NCBI GenBank assembly: GCA_013076295.1
Contig: RQOL01000861.1
Location: forward strand, 372,001 to 436,000
Length of the DNA: 64,000 nucleotides
Direction of reading: 5' to 3'
Source of the DNA: Sanderia malayensis
Lineage: Eukaryota > Cnidaria > Scyphozoa > Semaeostomeae > Pelagiidae
The notes under the pieces were generated by a model, which had not been told where the DNA came from, did no database searches, and was given only the letters and a program-made list of their open reading frames with translations. A program made the translations under genes and the position numbers. Position 1 is the first letter of the stretch; the number at the start of each line of letters is the position of its first letter. Positions 1 to 11,682 of the stretch are shown piece after piece.

Positions 1-43
1 AAACAGGGTCACGTGATCATGACCGTGCACACTTGTTTTCAAG

Positions 44-1200
44 ATGACTTCCATGAACGACGTGTTGTTCATATTTGGAGATGATATGGATGCGATCTTG
101 GATGTAATTGAGTCTGATCAAAACGTTCAAGACAGCTTCCAGGAAGCTTCTGACTCAGTAAGTACCTTTAACTTTGAATATAGTTATAACAATTAGCATA
201 TCAAGCAATCACAGCCATTTTGTTTCGAACAAGAACCGACGACGATTGACGAACGATGATAGCGTAGGCCAAATGTAGCGTGGCTATCATTTCTGTATGT
301 TCTTGTCCTAATTCTTAGGTTTGTACCTCTTCTCTGAACTTAGCCAGGGTGATTCTAAAGCCACATGTACTTAAATCATTGCCATTCCCAATGATTCAAA
401 GGATGGAAGTTCAAAGCTGCAGCCCAATCCATGGGTGTTCGAACATTCTAATTCTAAAATCGCCCAGATCTTTAACTTTGTTTCTTGCCTTTCATTCAAA
501 GGTTAGAAGTGGTATCTTCGTTTGCCAAATGTGCCAGAAAGAGTACAAAAGAAAAGGCAGTTTGACTCAGCACATAAAAAGGATTCATAAAGTGAATGAT
601 TCAACTGCAGAACCTGATGATCAGTTGTCAGCAGAACTGGTGGTTGAGCTATTGAAGGAGGTGAAAGCAAAAGTTTGCAAGAATGGGTGTTTCTCAAAGG
701 AAATAAAGTCAGAACTCTCAAATTATGCAGTATCACAGCCAAACACTGATCTGCAAAAGGAGTTGGAAAAACTCTACAATGCATATACAAATGGGCTTGA
801 CAGGGAAGAATTCTATGGACAATTTTATGCAAATATTGTTGCAAAGGCCAAGGAATATTCCCAGGGCTTGGTAGAAACAGTGCAACTTTATTGAGTTCCA
901 AGCTAGCAGATCAACTTTTGGCTTTCAGGCAGAAAAAGACACAAGATGCTACTACTGTTGTGCAAACAGAACTTTCTGCTACTGAGAAAGATGGATTGCA
1001 CTATATTGGGGGGTATGTTTTGCATAAGTTGCACAAAAAGCTAAAAAAACTCATCACATTGGAGATCTGATGAAACACAGCAATCAATAGCTCTGCTTGA
1101 AGCAGGTAAAATGAATTGTGAGGAAGCAGGGGAAGAAACGCTTGTAACAGCTTTGAGTTGTGGTGGTTTGTGGTCTGTCGCATGGAAATCTAATGATGCA
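44..1200 (+). pseudogene. C2H2 zinc-finger, P-like transposon protein, frameshifted
   Basis: Exon 1 (44-157) starts at an ATG and encodes an acidic 38-residue segment ending at a GTAAGT donor. Exon 2 begins at 502 after an AAAG acceptor, in phase 0, and encodes a classical C2H2 finger (FVCQMCQKEYKRKG, then H-x4-H) followed by a helical domain. The frame stops at 892-894, but another frame continues through about 860-1070 with LLSSKLADQLLAF and then GLHYIGGYVLHKL, a motif seen near the C terminus of P-element/THAP9-like transposases. Beyond 1070 the frame is broken by several stops. I read it as a decayed transposon gene: the C2H2 finger is direct observation, the transposase relation is an inference. 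Confidence 0.5.
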
Positions 1201-1756
1201 TATTAAAACAGGATCCCAGTGTACCAACATGGTTTTTGGTTGTCTGGATACTTTGTTTGAGACTTTATTTTATGTGGCAAAAACCTAAAATACATGACAT
1301 ATCTCACTCAGCCATATAAAAATTTTATTGATTCATGCACCAAAATCAGGTGACATTTACATGCTAAACTAAACAAAATTTCAAAACATGACCAAGAGGC
1401 AATCTTCATCCTTACTAACAGTAGGGCCCTCATGAACATTTGAAAGAGATTTTTTACCCTTTTCAATGTTTAGAAATTGCGGGCTTTTACCTTTAAAGTA
1501 ATGAGATATACACAGGAATGAAGGGAAAATAATGCAAAGGATTTCTTTCATCAAAATAAATACTTCCTTCAGTTAATTTCCCTAGGATTTCCTTCAATTT
1601 GGTGAAGTGAGAGTTGTTGCATATATGCAGTTAGTTTCTTATAAAAAATGCACATATAATGCCCAGAAAAATTTCTCTTATTTAGCTATGAAAAAGAACA
1701 ATATATCTGATGATTTGATCATTAAAATATGATTTTATTTATGATTTGATACTCAC

Positions 1757-1988
1757 AAATCTCGACTTCTTCCAGTTTGAAGTGCTTCTCACACGTGAAA
1801 ACCCGGTCATTTTTCATTCTCTCTCTGAAGTCTTTGTCAACAACACGGCTTTTAGTTATTTGGTTCAACCAATCTGCTCTCCATTTCTTATACTCTTCAT
1901 TTTTTGCAACTGGCAGCTTGAAAATGCCTACTCCTTTCGTCCTTCTATTTGTGCCACAGCCAAAAACTGCACAGTTGTCACCCGGCAT
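1757..1988 (-). CDS. THAP-domain exon
   Basis: The minus-strand ATG at 1988 opens a 77-residue exon with the C2-CH zinc pattern of a THAP domain: Cys in NCAVFGC (C-x4-C), a basic segment followed by FKLP, a Trp-containing [11 protein letters not shown] helix, and CEKHF (C-x2-H). The reading frame leads into a GTGAGT donor at about 1756, so this is probably a first exon. THAP domains bind DNA in P-element transposases and many host factors. The rest of the protein was not found between here and the ISL2EU-like transposase, which has its own THAP domain. Confidence 0.65.
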
Positions 1989-2460
1989 CTGCAGAGAAGA
2001 GCACATGATTTGTTAGGCCAGGGCATTAGTAAAGCCCAAAGGCAGTGATTTTGCGAGGAGGCTCCTTGAAAATATCGATGAGTTACGATGCGATGGTATC
2101 AGAGGTGAAATGACGGAAAACGAAGGAGTAATTTGTTTTTATGTACTCACCGTTAATGCAAAGATTGATTATGCTAGCCTTGCTCTTGTCAGTGAACTCC
2201 CCACGCGTGCCTGGCCTGAAGGCCAGGCAGGTCTTTGACTTATCACCGAATCTTTGAAAAAGTCAACCAGTTCTTGTATTTTTCACATGAATAAAATAAT
2301 TTAAGGTTAAATGAAAATAGTTACGAATAATGTAGCTGTATTAAACCATGATTAGACCGAATTAAACTCTTCAATTTCTCCTGTTTCTCTGTTGTGACTA
2401 CCGCATGTGTACAGCCACGATCAAGATTGTGCACGGTCAAGGTCACGTGACGGTCAAAGC

Positions 2461-2969
2461 ACCGGACCTCAACATGGGCCTTTGATGTTTGCCACGTTTC
2501 CTAACCATGGATTGTTATATAAACTATGGTGGAACCAAAAGTAAAAGCGCAGTTGCTCCTGTTCAGCAGCGAGGAAACAGCAGTGACTGTGGTGTTTTTG
2601 CAATGGCATTCGCCACATGCCTTGTACATTTTTTTGACCCAGTAACTGTTAACTTTGATATTTAAAAAATGATAACTCATTTAATATCATGTATTGAGTC
2701 AGGATTCTTAAACTTATTCCCAGTTCTTTAACAGCTTGACCAACACATTAGGCATTTGAATAATTTTATGGTACTATTGGAATACATGTTTGGTTGATTG
2801 ATTGGTTGACTGTCTGTAATCATATCATTCACAACCTTGTCACAGCTGAATCAAATCACTTAATGAAATTGAATAATTGGAGGGCATAGGTTCACCAATG
2901 CAGAACAAACTCTAACAATTCTATCAAGCAAACGAACAGTTTTCTCTGGTGGACTATTTTTGTTACAAA
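2461..2969. other. no gene seen
   Basis: AT-rich spacer between the end of the first inverted-repeat element and the THAP transposase. It probably includes the 3' flank of the latter, but I could not identify matching terminal repeats. Confidence 0.4.
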
Positions 2970-4409
2970 TTAAAAAGTCAGTAGGAAGGATACTTTGAAG
3001 AATTGTGTATTTTGTCTCAGTGTTCCGATTACTCTTTCAACGTGAATACGTACATTGGCCATTCCTTGGGTAGTTTCAACATCAACAGGATCAAGCTGAT
3101 CTTTCCCTCTAGCAAAAGCTTGTATGTTGATTTCAGCACCATAGTACCATACACTCTCATGAACTGTGAAACCGCGGTCAGCAAGAACTAAATCTCCTGG
3201 CAATAAATTCTTTAACATTCCACAATTTTCAGTTAAAAATTTGTCTGATGTTCTGCCTCCCCAAGCTTCTGATACAAACGATATTGTCCCTTGTGGAATA
3301 ATTCCAATCAATATCTTCGCAGTGTTGTGATGCTTATAGTTGGAAAAGGTTTGAGCCCTGGCCATCACGTTTGTAGGTCGATCAATGAAAACTTCAAAAC
3401 AGTCAATAATGACAGTTACTTTCTTTCCGAATGAAAACTGAAAGCACTGCGGCATTGTTCTCCACAGGTCCTCTCTTTCTGCCCATGAAATTAAAGGGGA
3501 AAGACGAATGTCAATTACCATCAACCAAAGGGTCGGAATATGCGATATAGTTGTAATTGAAACTTTAAATCGATAAGCAGGATCTTGATGTGGAACATTA
3601 AGTCTGAGCTTTATCAAAACTAAAACAAATTCTTGGCACTTGTTTAGATGTAACGATTGTCTCTTGATGTGTGCATGAACAAAATCAAAAGTTTTCTTTA
3701 AGATCTCATATCATGGCAGACCTGTATAAAATCTTACTTTACTGTCATTTATAGAATAGTGTTCATCAAAAGGCTTTTCTTTATCATTTTTGTTGGACAA
3801 AATGTAGTCAAATTCTACAGTTTGTGTAGAGGCATCTTGACAGGTTTCAGTCTGATTTTCGAAACAGCTTGAAGCATCCTGATCTTCATCCATGAGAAAT
3901 GCTGGGATCCCACTCTCTAATTCTGAGAAACTTGAGTTTTCAGGAACAAACAGGTTCCTGATGGGCTCTCCAGGTTCATTTAACTTTTTAACTTTTGCTT
4001 CAATTTCATTTTGTTGCTGATTAACTATGTCACGTCTTCTCTTCTCAGCTGCCCTCTGGGCTCGTTCATGTCTTGCCTTCAGATCTTTTTCTTCTTGCTT
4101 TTTCTTTGCATGGCCAAGATGCTGTGTTGGCACCCAGTCAATATTATGTCTGTCCCAGTCTTTGGCAGATTCTCCAGACTTGAAATGTTTACCGCAGATG
4201 CGATTGTTTTCAATAATTTCTTCAGTTAGGACCTCTCTGCTAATGGTGGATATCCACTGTTTTCGCCGTTCAGCTGTCAGCTCCTCTATCATCTTTCCCT
4301 GGCTGGTTATCACTTTCGGAACTCTAAAAAATCTCACACCTTTATGTCTACCACTTTTATTTGAGCAATCTACCATTAAACAGAGAACCATTATTGCAAA
4401 CTTTACCAA
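2970..4409 (-). pseudogene. THAP-fused DDE transposase (ISL2EU / DDE_Tnp_4 type)
   Basis: The N-terminal part (4409-3711) has a THAP domain with C-x4-C near residue 10, RICGKHF (C-x2-H) near residue 72 and WVPTQH after it. A lysine/arginine-rich coiled segment and an acidic linker follow. An in-frame TGA at 3711-3713 separates this from the catalytic part (to 2970), which keeps [13 protein letters not shown] (first Asp), the [14 protein letters not shown] block, VLADRGF (second Asp) and [11 protein letters not shown] (Glu). The order THAP, coiled coil, DDE_Tnp_4 matches the ISL2EU group as known in invertebrates and fish. The 479-codon span is near full length; one stop is the main lesion. 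Terminal repeats were not found. Confidence 0.8.
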
Positions 4410-4684
4410 AAGTAAAGTAAAACTTCTTCACGACTCGCAACTTTCAGTACCAACAACAAGGCTTCAACTGCAGAATGGTACACCAATACGGCAGACAGTA
4501 ATTTTTTTGGCAAATTTAGTCACGTGACAGAAGACACAGTATTGGTTTATTGAGTTTTTCAAGTTGTTTATAATCGAATTTAGCAACATCATCATTGTTG
4601 AAGAACAACCTTGTTGCATGGTTGAAATTAGAAATGTTATTTACTGCATTTGGTTGTCTCGACAAAAGTAACTGCCATTGAGTT

Positions 4685-5270
4685 TCAGAGAAGGAGCCTT
4701 TTCACAGTGATGCCAACATGTCTAAAAACTGTGTGATTAGCTACATCATTATTAACTCGCATGTTGGAAGTAAGCATTATTACTTTAGTGAATGATAAAT
4801 AAGCATAATACCCTTCAACACAAAGTGAGCTTGTTGGATTTGGATAGTGTAATGGCTTATCTAGTACAGGTGGCAATTGTGCTGGATCACCAACCAAGAT
4901 AATAGACATACCACGAAAAAGATCATTCGTTTCGCCAGTTGCTTCACAGCATCTTCTATCAATCCATCCGAAAGTGCTTTGACCCAGCATAAAGAACCCA
5001 TCGATAATTATATAGTGTACTAATTTACATCTTTGTTGCAATGTTGTCGATGCCAGACTACTTAGGCCTTTTGCATGTTGTTTTCTAACAGGTAGTTTTA
5101 ATAGTGAATGTATTTTGACACCATTAATATTGAATGCAGCTTTACCAGTTATTGCAGTTACAGTACACTTATCTTGCAAAAGGGCTTTTAATGCATGAAT
5201 GAGAAAACTTTTTCCAGTACCAGCCTCTCCAATAATTATAAGATTAAGTGGCGCTAATGCTTGTCCTGCA
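4685..5270 (-). pseudogene. PIF1-type helicase domain of Helitron 1 (truncated)
   Basis: The Walker A motif GEAGTGKS is encoded at 5207-5230 (minus), preceded by ALAPLNLIII and followed by the TAITGKAAF block. Downstream are IIIDGF at the Walker B position (Asp present, the usual Glu replaced by Gly), a SIILVGDPAQLPPV block (motif III, Gln switch) and MLTSNMRV. The frame ends at 4685 with LLL and stop, before the C-terminal helicase motifs. In Helitrons this domain unwinds the displaced strand during rolling-circle transposition. The truncation and the altered Walker B residue mean it is unlikely to work. Confidence 0.75.
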
Positions 5271-5464
5271 GATAAACTTAAGCTATGGTTCTGCCGCCCA
5301 TTGTATATCTTCTCTTACATGGTGGCGAACTGATCTGTATTTATCAGAACTTGTCTTTCTGGTATTTGATTAAGATACCTTTGCTGAGATATCCAGTTTG
5401 GCATTTCACCTAATTGTTGTGCCGTATAATTACTTGTACTTTCTGACCAACAATGTGTGGAATG

Positions 5465-7159
5465 TTAAGTATCATTTAAACTGTTTCGCACAAGATTTGC
5501 CACTTGCATCCATTCTTCTTGAAGTTCCAAATTGTTAGAATTACCATCCAGTGAAATACCGAAAGGGTCACAATTGGTAGCGGCAATTTGTTGCTGGATA
5601 ATCTCCATTTGTTTGCTCCAGTCTAAAAGATGCACTCTTGCGTAATCTGTTTCCATAAATTTCTGCCACTATTCTACGAAAGTGTTGTCAGTTTCAGGTT
5701 TACCATCCCAAGCATCTTGAATGGGAGCCCAAGGTTTGAAACGAATGAGTTGCTATTTGCAGTAGAGAGGGTATTTTTCACTGTGATGGTGCTGATGAAA
5801 GACATTTCTATCCTGCTGAACAAGTTTTTGTCCACAAATTTTTAAATTACCGGCGAATTGATCAAAATTTAACGACATAATATCTTGGTGGTTTTTTTCA
5901 AATTTGCATCTTGTTGCATATTTATCTAACAATGAATCATGAGTTACTTGATCGTCACCAACAATGGGCTGGACTTTTCTTGAACCATTCAAACTGACTG
6001 GCAGTACTCTGTAAGATGAACTCACTAGCCCCAATGAAAGCAAATGATGCATTGTCTGCTGGGCAGAAAAATCTTGCTGTCCCAATGTCTTCATCACAGT
6101 CTTCTTTATTATATCTTTGAAGGTATTTTGATCACTGGTCTTCATGGCATTAAAAAAAATTCTTTAACAGCATTTGATTGGGGCTCACCTTTTGCAGCAT
6201 ATTTGGTGACATATTCTACACAATCACGAAGAGTCATAATGAGTTGTATATCACAATTTGCATGCCAACTCTGTAACTGCAAGATCTGGAAATTGTTGAC
6301 CCTCGAATCATTCCTTTTTGTAACAAGTTTCAATTTGAACTCTTGTTGTGAGCTGCTTTTGAGGCGGATAGGTTCCAGCTGTAGATGGGTTTTATCGCGT
6401 TCAGGTTTTGGAAAATGGAATCTGCATTTCATGTCAGTTTCATTTACTACTCTGAGGCAATAATTTGGGCTGCATCTTGTATGTCTTTGAACTGTATTTA
6501 TGAGATTCATTAGATCTTCCTTTTCATTGGCTATAATGACTTGTTTTTGGCATGGATGCTATTGTGGTTTCACCCAATACTCATCATTTGGTGGCATTGG
6601 GTTGTATGTAGACAATAGCCAATCTGCATAATTGCAAATTACAGCAGATGCTTGATGTCCTTCTTTGATACCTTGCAGTACTCTTGAATCAGCTGGGCAA
6701 TTTTTAATATTTGCTTCTTGTTTGAAGCCAGCTAATGCTTTTTGTGACAGGTCACACAGCCCAGGATCATTCTTCAATTTGGCAATGCCATGGCAATGAA
6801 TGCTGCCACGTGCTTGGTATTCAAATCGATACCAATGCCAATCACAATTAAGAGTATCATATAACCAATGTTTTACAAAGCTCTCTATACGTTGGGAAAA
6901 AACCAGTCAGTCAAGTGTGGGTTTTCAATGACATTAGTTCTCCTTTCACTGGTAGATGAATTTGACCCATCCCTGTTATGCTTTTTTTGGTTTTTAATTT
7001 ATTTTTTTTCAGATGCCTCTCATTGCTACCCACTGTAAATAACATTTTTGTAAAGATTGGACATCGTGTATTTAGCTCCACTTCTTGATTTTCAAAGGAC
7101 ACTTTTTGCAATTCAACCATCTGTGTGATTTTGAAACTACTTTCTTTATTAGAGCACAA
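5465..7159 (-). pseudogene. Helitron Rep region with HUH motif
   Basis: Several frames together give a Rep domain. The segment [17 protein letters not shown] at about 6780-6830 contains the His-x-His (HCH at 6790-6798) metal-binding motif of HUH endonucleases. A block at 6142-6510 ends in VEYVTKYAAKGEPQ, which matches the conserved region after the Helitron Rep motifs, where catalytic Tyr residues lie (Tyr present in EYVTKY). Later fragments (5753-6145, 5465-5656) continue toward the helicase. Frame changes occur at about 6550, 6140 and 5700. The Rep nicks DNA to start rolling-circle transfer; this copy is broken. Confidence 0.7.
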
Positions 7160-7519
7160 ATCTCATATCTCTAGCTGTATAGACTTTGCAACAAATTCTA
7201 TAAGGATTTGTTGAATTTCTTTGTTTTGCCAAATCAAATGCGCTATTCCAGCGTTGTTATTAAATATAATGAGATGGACCAATGAATGAAACTCTTTTGA
7301 GACAGGCAAATTGGTCATTGAGCCATAAGATGCAAATATTACCTGTCAGAAAAAACAAAGTATTGTTTTAGCCACCTCATTCATTAATAATGTAGACCAG
7401 TGTCTTTTTGATTAATTTTTAAATATCAGGTATGTATATATGTTTTTATATTCACAAGAAGCAAAGACAATTTTTGTTGTATATGGGTAGATGTTATACC
7501 AAGATGCCGAGATATGACA

Positions 7520-7967
7520 TTACTTTTCCTTACTGATGTTTGTATTCCTTGGATATATTGTCAACTTTGGCTGGAAAGGTCCAAGTGAGGCAAGATATTT
7601 TTCCTGAATATCTAATAGGACTCTTGGTCGCTTACCAGGGTCATGGGGTACCTCTTGGATTTCGTTTGTGCACTGCATGACATCAACGTTACACTTCTCC
7701 CGTTCTTTCTCTAAAACGTGTTTGGCAATGGCTGAGAGCTCAGAGCAACCCTTCTCTATATTTGCGGATAGATAAAGGATTTCAGACATATCTTTTTCCA
7801 TGGAGGCTTCATTGTTTGCATTCTTTGGCAGGAAAATTACTTCCTGCGTTTTATCAACGAGATAAGAAAGCTTTCTTATGCGTTTCAACCACTGGACATC
7901 ATCAAATGCTAGATTAGTGGAAGCAGGGAAACTCCCCTCACTGTTTTCCACATTTGTAACTGTACTA
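7520..7967 (-). pseudogene. Helitron 1 upstream coding segment
   Basis: An open minus-strand frame (read from 7967 to 7520) gives an acidic, helical segment including WLKRIRKLSYLVDKTQE and ends at a stop near 7520. On the far side of the MITE at 7968-8890 the same frame continues (…HQESEFSS), so this was one exon before insertion. No family domain is recognised. Its position between the Q-rich N terminus and Rep fits the variable N-terminal half of Helitron proteins. Confidence 0.5.
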
Positions 7968-8890
7968 CAGTCAACTCTGTCTAATTCGAACTCTATGGGG
8001 GAATCCAAATTTGTTCGAATTACAGAAAGTTCGAATTATACGAGTTTTCATGTAAGTGCCATATTTTACCCCTAGTTACCCCCATATCTCCGTTTTATGG
8101 CTATAAACTATATTTTTATGACCATTGCTATGGACTAAAGGCATTTTAAAGAAGCAAAACAGTTTATTAATTATTATAATAGAAAACAAAAATATATGGA
8201 TTACGTCACAACATGGAAAATTGTTTTGCAAAGCGTTCATTACTGCCTTTGTCTAAGTGCTCCAAACTTTGTCATCTTTGAGCACACCCACGGTATATTT
8301 ATCCGTTGGGTTCTCTGGTTGTCTTTTAGCTTCTAAAGCTTTATTAATTATACAGGTCTTCATACACTTTGGTACACGTGATACCCTTTTTCATGAGATA
8401 GAACGCTCCAATTTTTTGTAACAATAACCAGCAGTTCAGCATCGAAAGGAATTGAAATTTCGTTTATTGCCCTAATACCTCCTTTGCATCTTCAATGAAC
8501 TTGACAGGTTCGGGTACTTTAATTAGTGCCATTGATAAAGTTCAACTGATCGAATCTAACTTCTAGAAAGTGCCACGCTTAAACTGGGTCGTAAAAATCA
8601 CTGTATGGCATCCCGTACTAAGTCCCAGTTAGTCAATTTGCGTCAATTTGCCCAATGACGCAAGCTTCAATGGGTTTGCCAGAGACAAGAGCAAAAAAAG
8701 AAGTTCTGTCATCAGGTAATTAACTGAGATTAACACAAAGTTCGAATTACAGAAAGTTCGAATTACAGAGGTTCGAATTATAGAAGTTTTTTCACAAGGG
8801 TTTGTTAGGAATTTTTCAAGGGACCACAGAATTTGGTTCAAATTAGTAAAAGTTCGAATTACACGAGTTCGAATTAGACAGAGTTGACTG
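7968..8890. mobile_element. Tigger/pogo-like MITE, TA target duplication
   Basis: Both ends carry the same inverted repeat, CAGTCAACTCTGTCTAATTC on the left and its exact complement on the right (over 24 bp). The element is flanked by TA on each side (7966-7967 and 8891-8892). The body contains several degenerate copies of GTTCGAATTAC near both ends and no transposase. TA duplications with CAGT-starting ends are the pogo/Tigger pattern of Tc1/mariner elements. It sits inside Helitron 1 coding sequence; removing it with one TA restores the Helitron reading frame. Confidence 0.85.
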
Positions 8891-9043
8891 TACTACTGAA
8901 TTCTGATTCTTGGTGGAGGGAAATAAGATCAATGTGTTTTGCGTTGAGTTCTGCATTTTCAATATCATCATCAATATCGTCATCACCTTCCCGTACCCAT
9001 TGCGTCGTTGGTGAGATTTCAGAATCAACCAAGTTTATTAGGC

Positions 9044-9925
9044 CTATCTCTTTACTAGTAACAACTTTAAATGCCTTGTCCTATTTTTCAGCTTCAGGTT
9101 GAATTGCACTAGAAGAGGATGCATGTTTGGCTGCAATAGACTCTCCATTCCCTTCAGAGACTTGCTTTTTAGCAAAAAAGGCCAACTGTCTTTGTGACGA
9201 GTCGTGGAAAATCTCGCTAGACACTTTCTTTCCTGGATACTGTGTTTTAATGTGTTGGGTTTCAAAAAAATTATTGTCCATTCCCTTCTTGCATTCAAGG
9301 CATTTTACTTTCTAACGATATGTTCTTTTTCGTGCCTGAGTATTTATGGCTATTCTTGTTATTGGCTAGACCTATGGCCTAAAACTGTTAAATTTAAATT
9401 TAAATATTGGTAGAAATTCAATTCAAAATCCAATTCAATCCGAATTTGGTCGAAAATTTGCCCAAATTTCTCCAGTATTTTGAAATTACTGGGGAGGGGT
9501 TGTGACTGCATTTGCTGATCTTCAAAGTGCTCTGGGATTTGATTTCCATCAGGTACTGCAACTGCGATATGCATCTCCATGTCTGCAGGCTGTTCCGCTG
9601 TTGGAAGCTCTTGGTTCTAAATGGAAAGCTCTAGTTCCATGTCCATCACCATTGGTTGTATCTGTGGAAGGGGATACTGTGGTGGAATTTGATGATACTC
9701 AGGGGCTTCTTGCTGGCGGTTTTCAAGCTACAGTTGTTGAAGATTGTTGACAGCTGCAAGTACGTTATCGGGATTTCCTGTCTCTTGATGCTGAAGCTGT
9801 TGATTTATCTGTCTGCAATTCTGTACATTCTCCCGCACTTGATTTCTGCATCTGTCACCGGTTATAGTTCTTTTGGCCTTGCGCAGCATGTTGCAAGTTG
9901 TGATATGAAAAAGAAGTAGGGACAA
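9044..9925 (-). pseudogene. N-terminal Q/P-rich exon region of Helitron 1
   Basis: The minus-strand ATG at about 9890 begins MLRKAKRTITGDRC and runs into NVLAAVNNLQQL, a stop, then EAPEYHQIPPQYPLPQIQP in the same frame. This aligns with the N terminus of the second Helitron (MPKKARKNITG, AVNDLHQLQQ, APEYQPLPVHYPQMQ). A later stop and a splice-like boundary at about 9485 follow. A further exon at 9300-9044 starts with CLECKKG and is Ser/Glu-rich. The conserved N terminus is an observation between the two copies here; its function is unknown. Confidence 0.55.
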
Positions 9926-11682
9926 ATTAAATTAAGCAATATTATTGTAAATGTTATTGCTTGGCCTCAATAGCAACAGCAATGAAAATAATTAGGGCCT
10001 TGGGTAAAGCTACAACACAAAGAAGTAAGTATTATATGTTTAAAGGGGGTGGAAGTGTTAAGTATAATGTTCTAAATAAATCATTATTATAAAAGTAATG
10101 CTATGTGATATAATGTAAATTTTATGAAAGCCCTTACCTTAAACTGTGCTCGTTTCTGGTCAATAAAATGGAAGTGAGTAAATCCGAATTAAAATTATTG
10201 TTGACATAAATAAAAGAATCATAAAAAGAGACTCAGAATACCCCCACGTAATGAAAGTTAACCTGTTGAATCCAGTGCAGTTCTCAGCAAGAAATCAAGA
10301 AATGGCTACAGGGTAAATTTGTTGAAAACCGCCCCATCAATGTGTGTTTATATATTCCAGATGCATAGAAAAAGGGTTGTTTTTATCCGTGGTAAAGAGG
10401 AGCTAGTTGTACATAGGTTGCATTTGCAAATCCTTTAAAAACAAAAGTATCATTTTGTAATTGAAAGAAGTCTGTAAAAGAGAGGTGTCCGTTATTTGAA
10501 AATCGGTCAAACTTGGCCTCTTTTTATACAGTAAACAAATAATGAAAAAGCTAAATAGGGTAGTAAGAAGGAAAAACTGTAATGAATAAATTTATTTCTT
10601 ACCAAGCATTGTGTCTTTTAAAGCTATGGCAAGAAAAGAAAGAGAAATTAGAATAGTCATAAACTTTAAATATTATGCCTGAACAACACGTAACCTGTTC
10701 TTGCCATGAAAAGCAAAGAAAGAAAAGCAAAAACTATTGACATTATTAAGCGAAATAGTGATAAAGAAGCTTGTTAGCTTATAATGATGCTTGTTAGAAA
10801 AAAACAACGTTCATAATACTTACTCAGCGATAAATAATTGCATCTACAGTTATTAATTATATCCTATCGATAACTTGGACAATGAAAATTAAATTAGGCA
10901 AAATCTAATTGTGCAAATAATTAGAGGCAGGATTTCTATTGTGCTATACAGCTTCCATGATTGGTTTATACACGTAACATGTTAAAATAGGCGGGAAAAT
11001 TTTAGTGAAAAGGGAATTCCCCTTTGTCCTTCAGATTGGTTATAAATGTAGGAGGCATATATTGCACGTGGTGAAATTGAATTACATCATGGCATACCAG
11101 CCAAGTAGTAGTTAGAGGAAAGGCATGGTGAGAGTCCAACTGCATCTTCTTAAATCATTTCCATCTGAATAGTATGTATAAAGTATTCTCCAGTCTCACT
11201 TTCTGAGTTTAAAATGCAAAAATGGCTTAAAAAGGAATCATACAGGGAATAAATGACCACCGTTACCACTATAATTGGTGCAACTGCAACATCACATTCA
11301 TGAAAGTGAATACCATGCATTGGGTAAGTTATTAGGTGAGGGTTTTGCAACGAAATCGTGTAAACATTTTTATTTTATAAATGATTCTGAATTATTAAAA
11401 ATATGATTGAAGTATTAAATATACTGGAACATATAAATTGGAACATTTGGAACATATAAAATAAGAACATTTGGAACATATAATGTGATCAACTAGTAAT
11501 GAAGTTTTGACCATCGATGAACTAAAAATGTGAAGTTTTTTTCAAATTTTGCGTTTCAACAGTAGATAATTTAGTGAATATTTTGTGTTAATGTCAGTTG
11601 TTTTAATTTTATGATGGTTTAAAAGCTTCTATTTCTTTCGTACATTGCTCAAAAACAGGACATGTGTAGATTAATTAAGAAA
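9926..11682. other. AT-rich spacer, no gene seen
   Basis: About 1.75 kb of AT-rich sequence with only short, uninformative frames. Some AACATTTGGAACATATAA copies lie near 11430-11480 as a short tandem repeat. No transposon ends were recognised. Confidence 0.4.

Larger units (their letters stand above)
1..2460. mobile_element. DNA transposon with about 25-bp terminal inverted repeats
   Basis: The first 35 bases (GTCACGTGATCATGACCG followed by TGCACA) recur in inverted orientation at about 2424-2455, where the plus strand reads TGTGCACGGTCAAGGTCACG. The interval between them holds a plus-strand C2H2 gene with a C-terminal GGYVLHKL motif and a minus-strand THAP exon, both typical of P-element-like transposons. 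The left end is at the window edge, so the true terminus and any target duplication cannot be seen. The two genes are transcribed towards each other. Family assignment to P-like elements is inference. Confidence 0.55.
4620..9925 (-). mobile_element. decayed Helitron (copy 1)
   Basis: On the minus strand, the window reads in order: a Q/P-rich N-terminal exon (9925-9480), a Cys-containing region (9300-9040), a helical segment (8010-7520), the Rep region with an HUH motif (about 6800) and a PIF1-type helicase (5270-4685). This is the Rep-Hel layout of Helitrons. Many stops and frameshifts and a MITE insertion at 7968-8890 show it is dead. The helicase lacks its C-terminal third, so the 3' end is truncated or rearranged near 4620. 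It resembles the second Helitron at 47958-54300, which shares its N-terminal exon. Confidence 0.75.

Noticed and set aside
9430..9490. Asn/Phe-rich ORF with EFQFEFEL-like runs
   Set aside because: Arises from a low-complexity AAATTTAAATTCAATTC tract.
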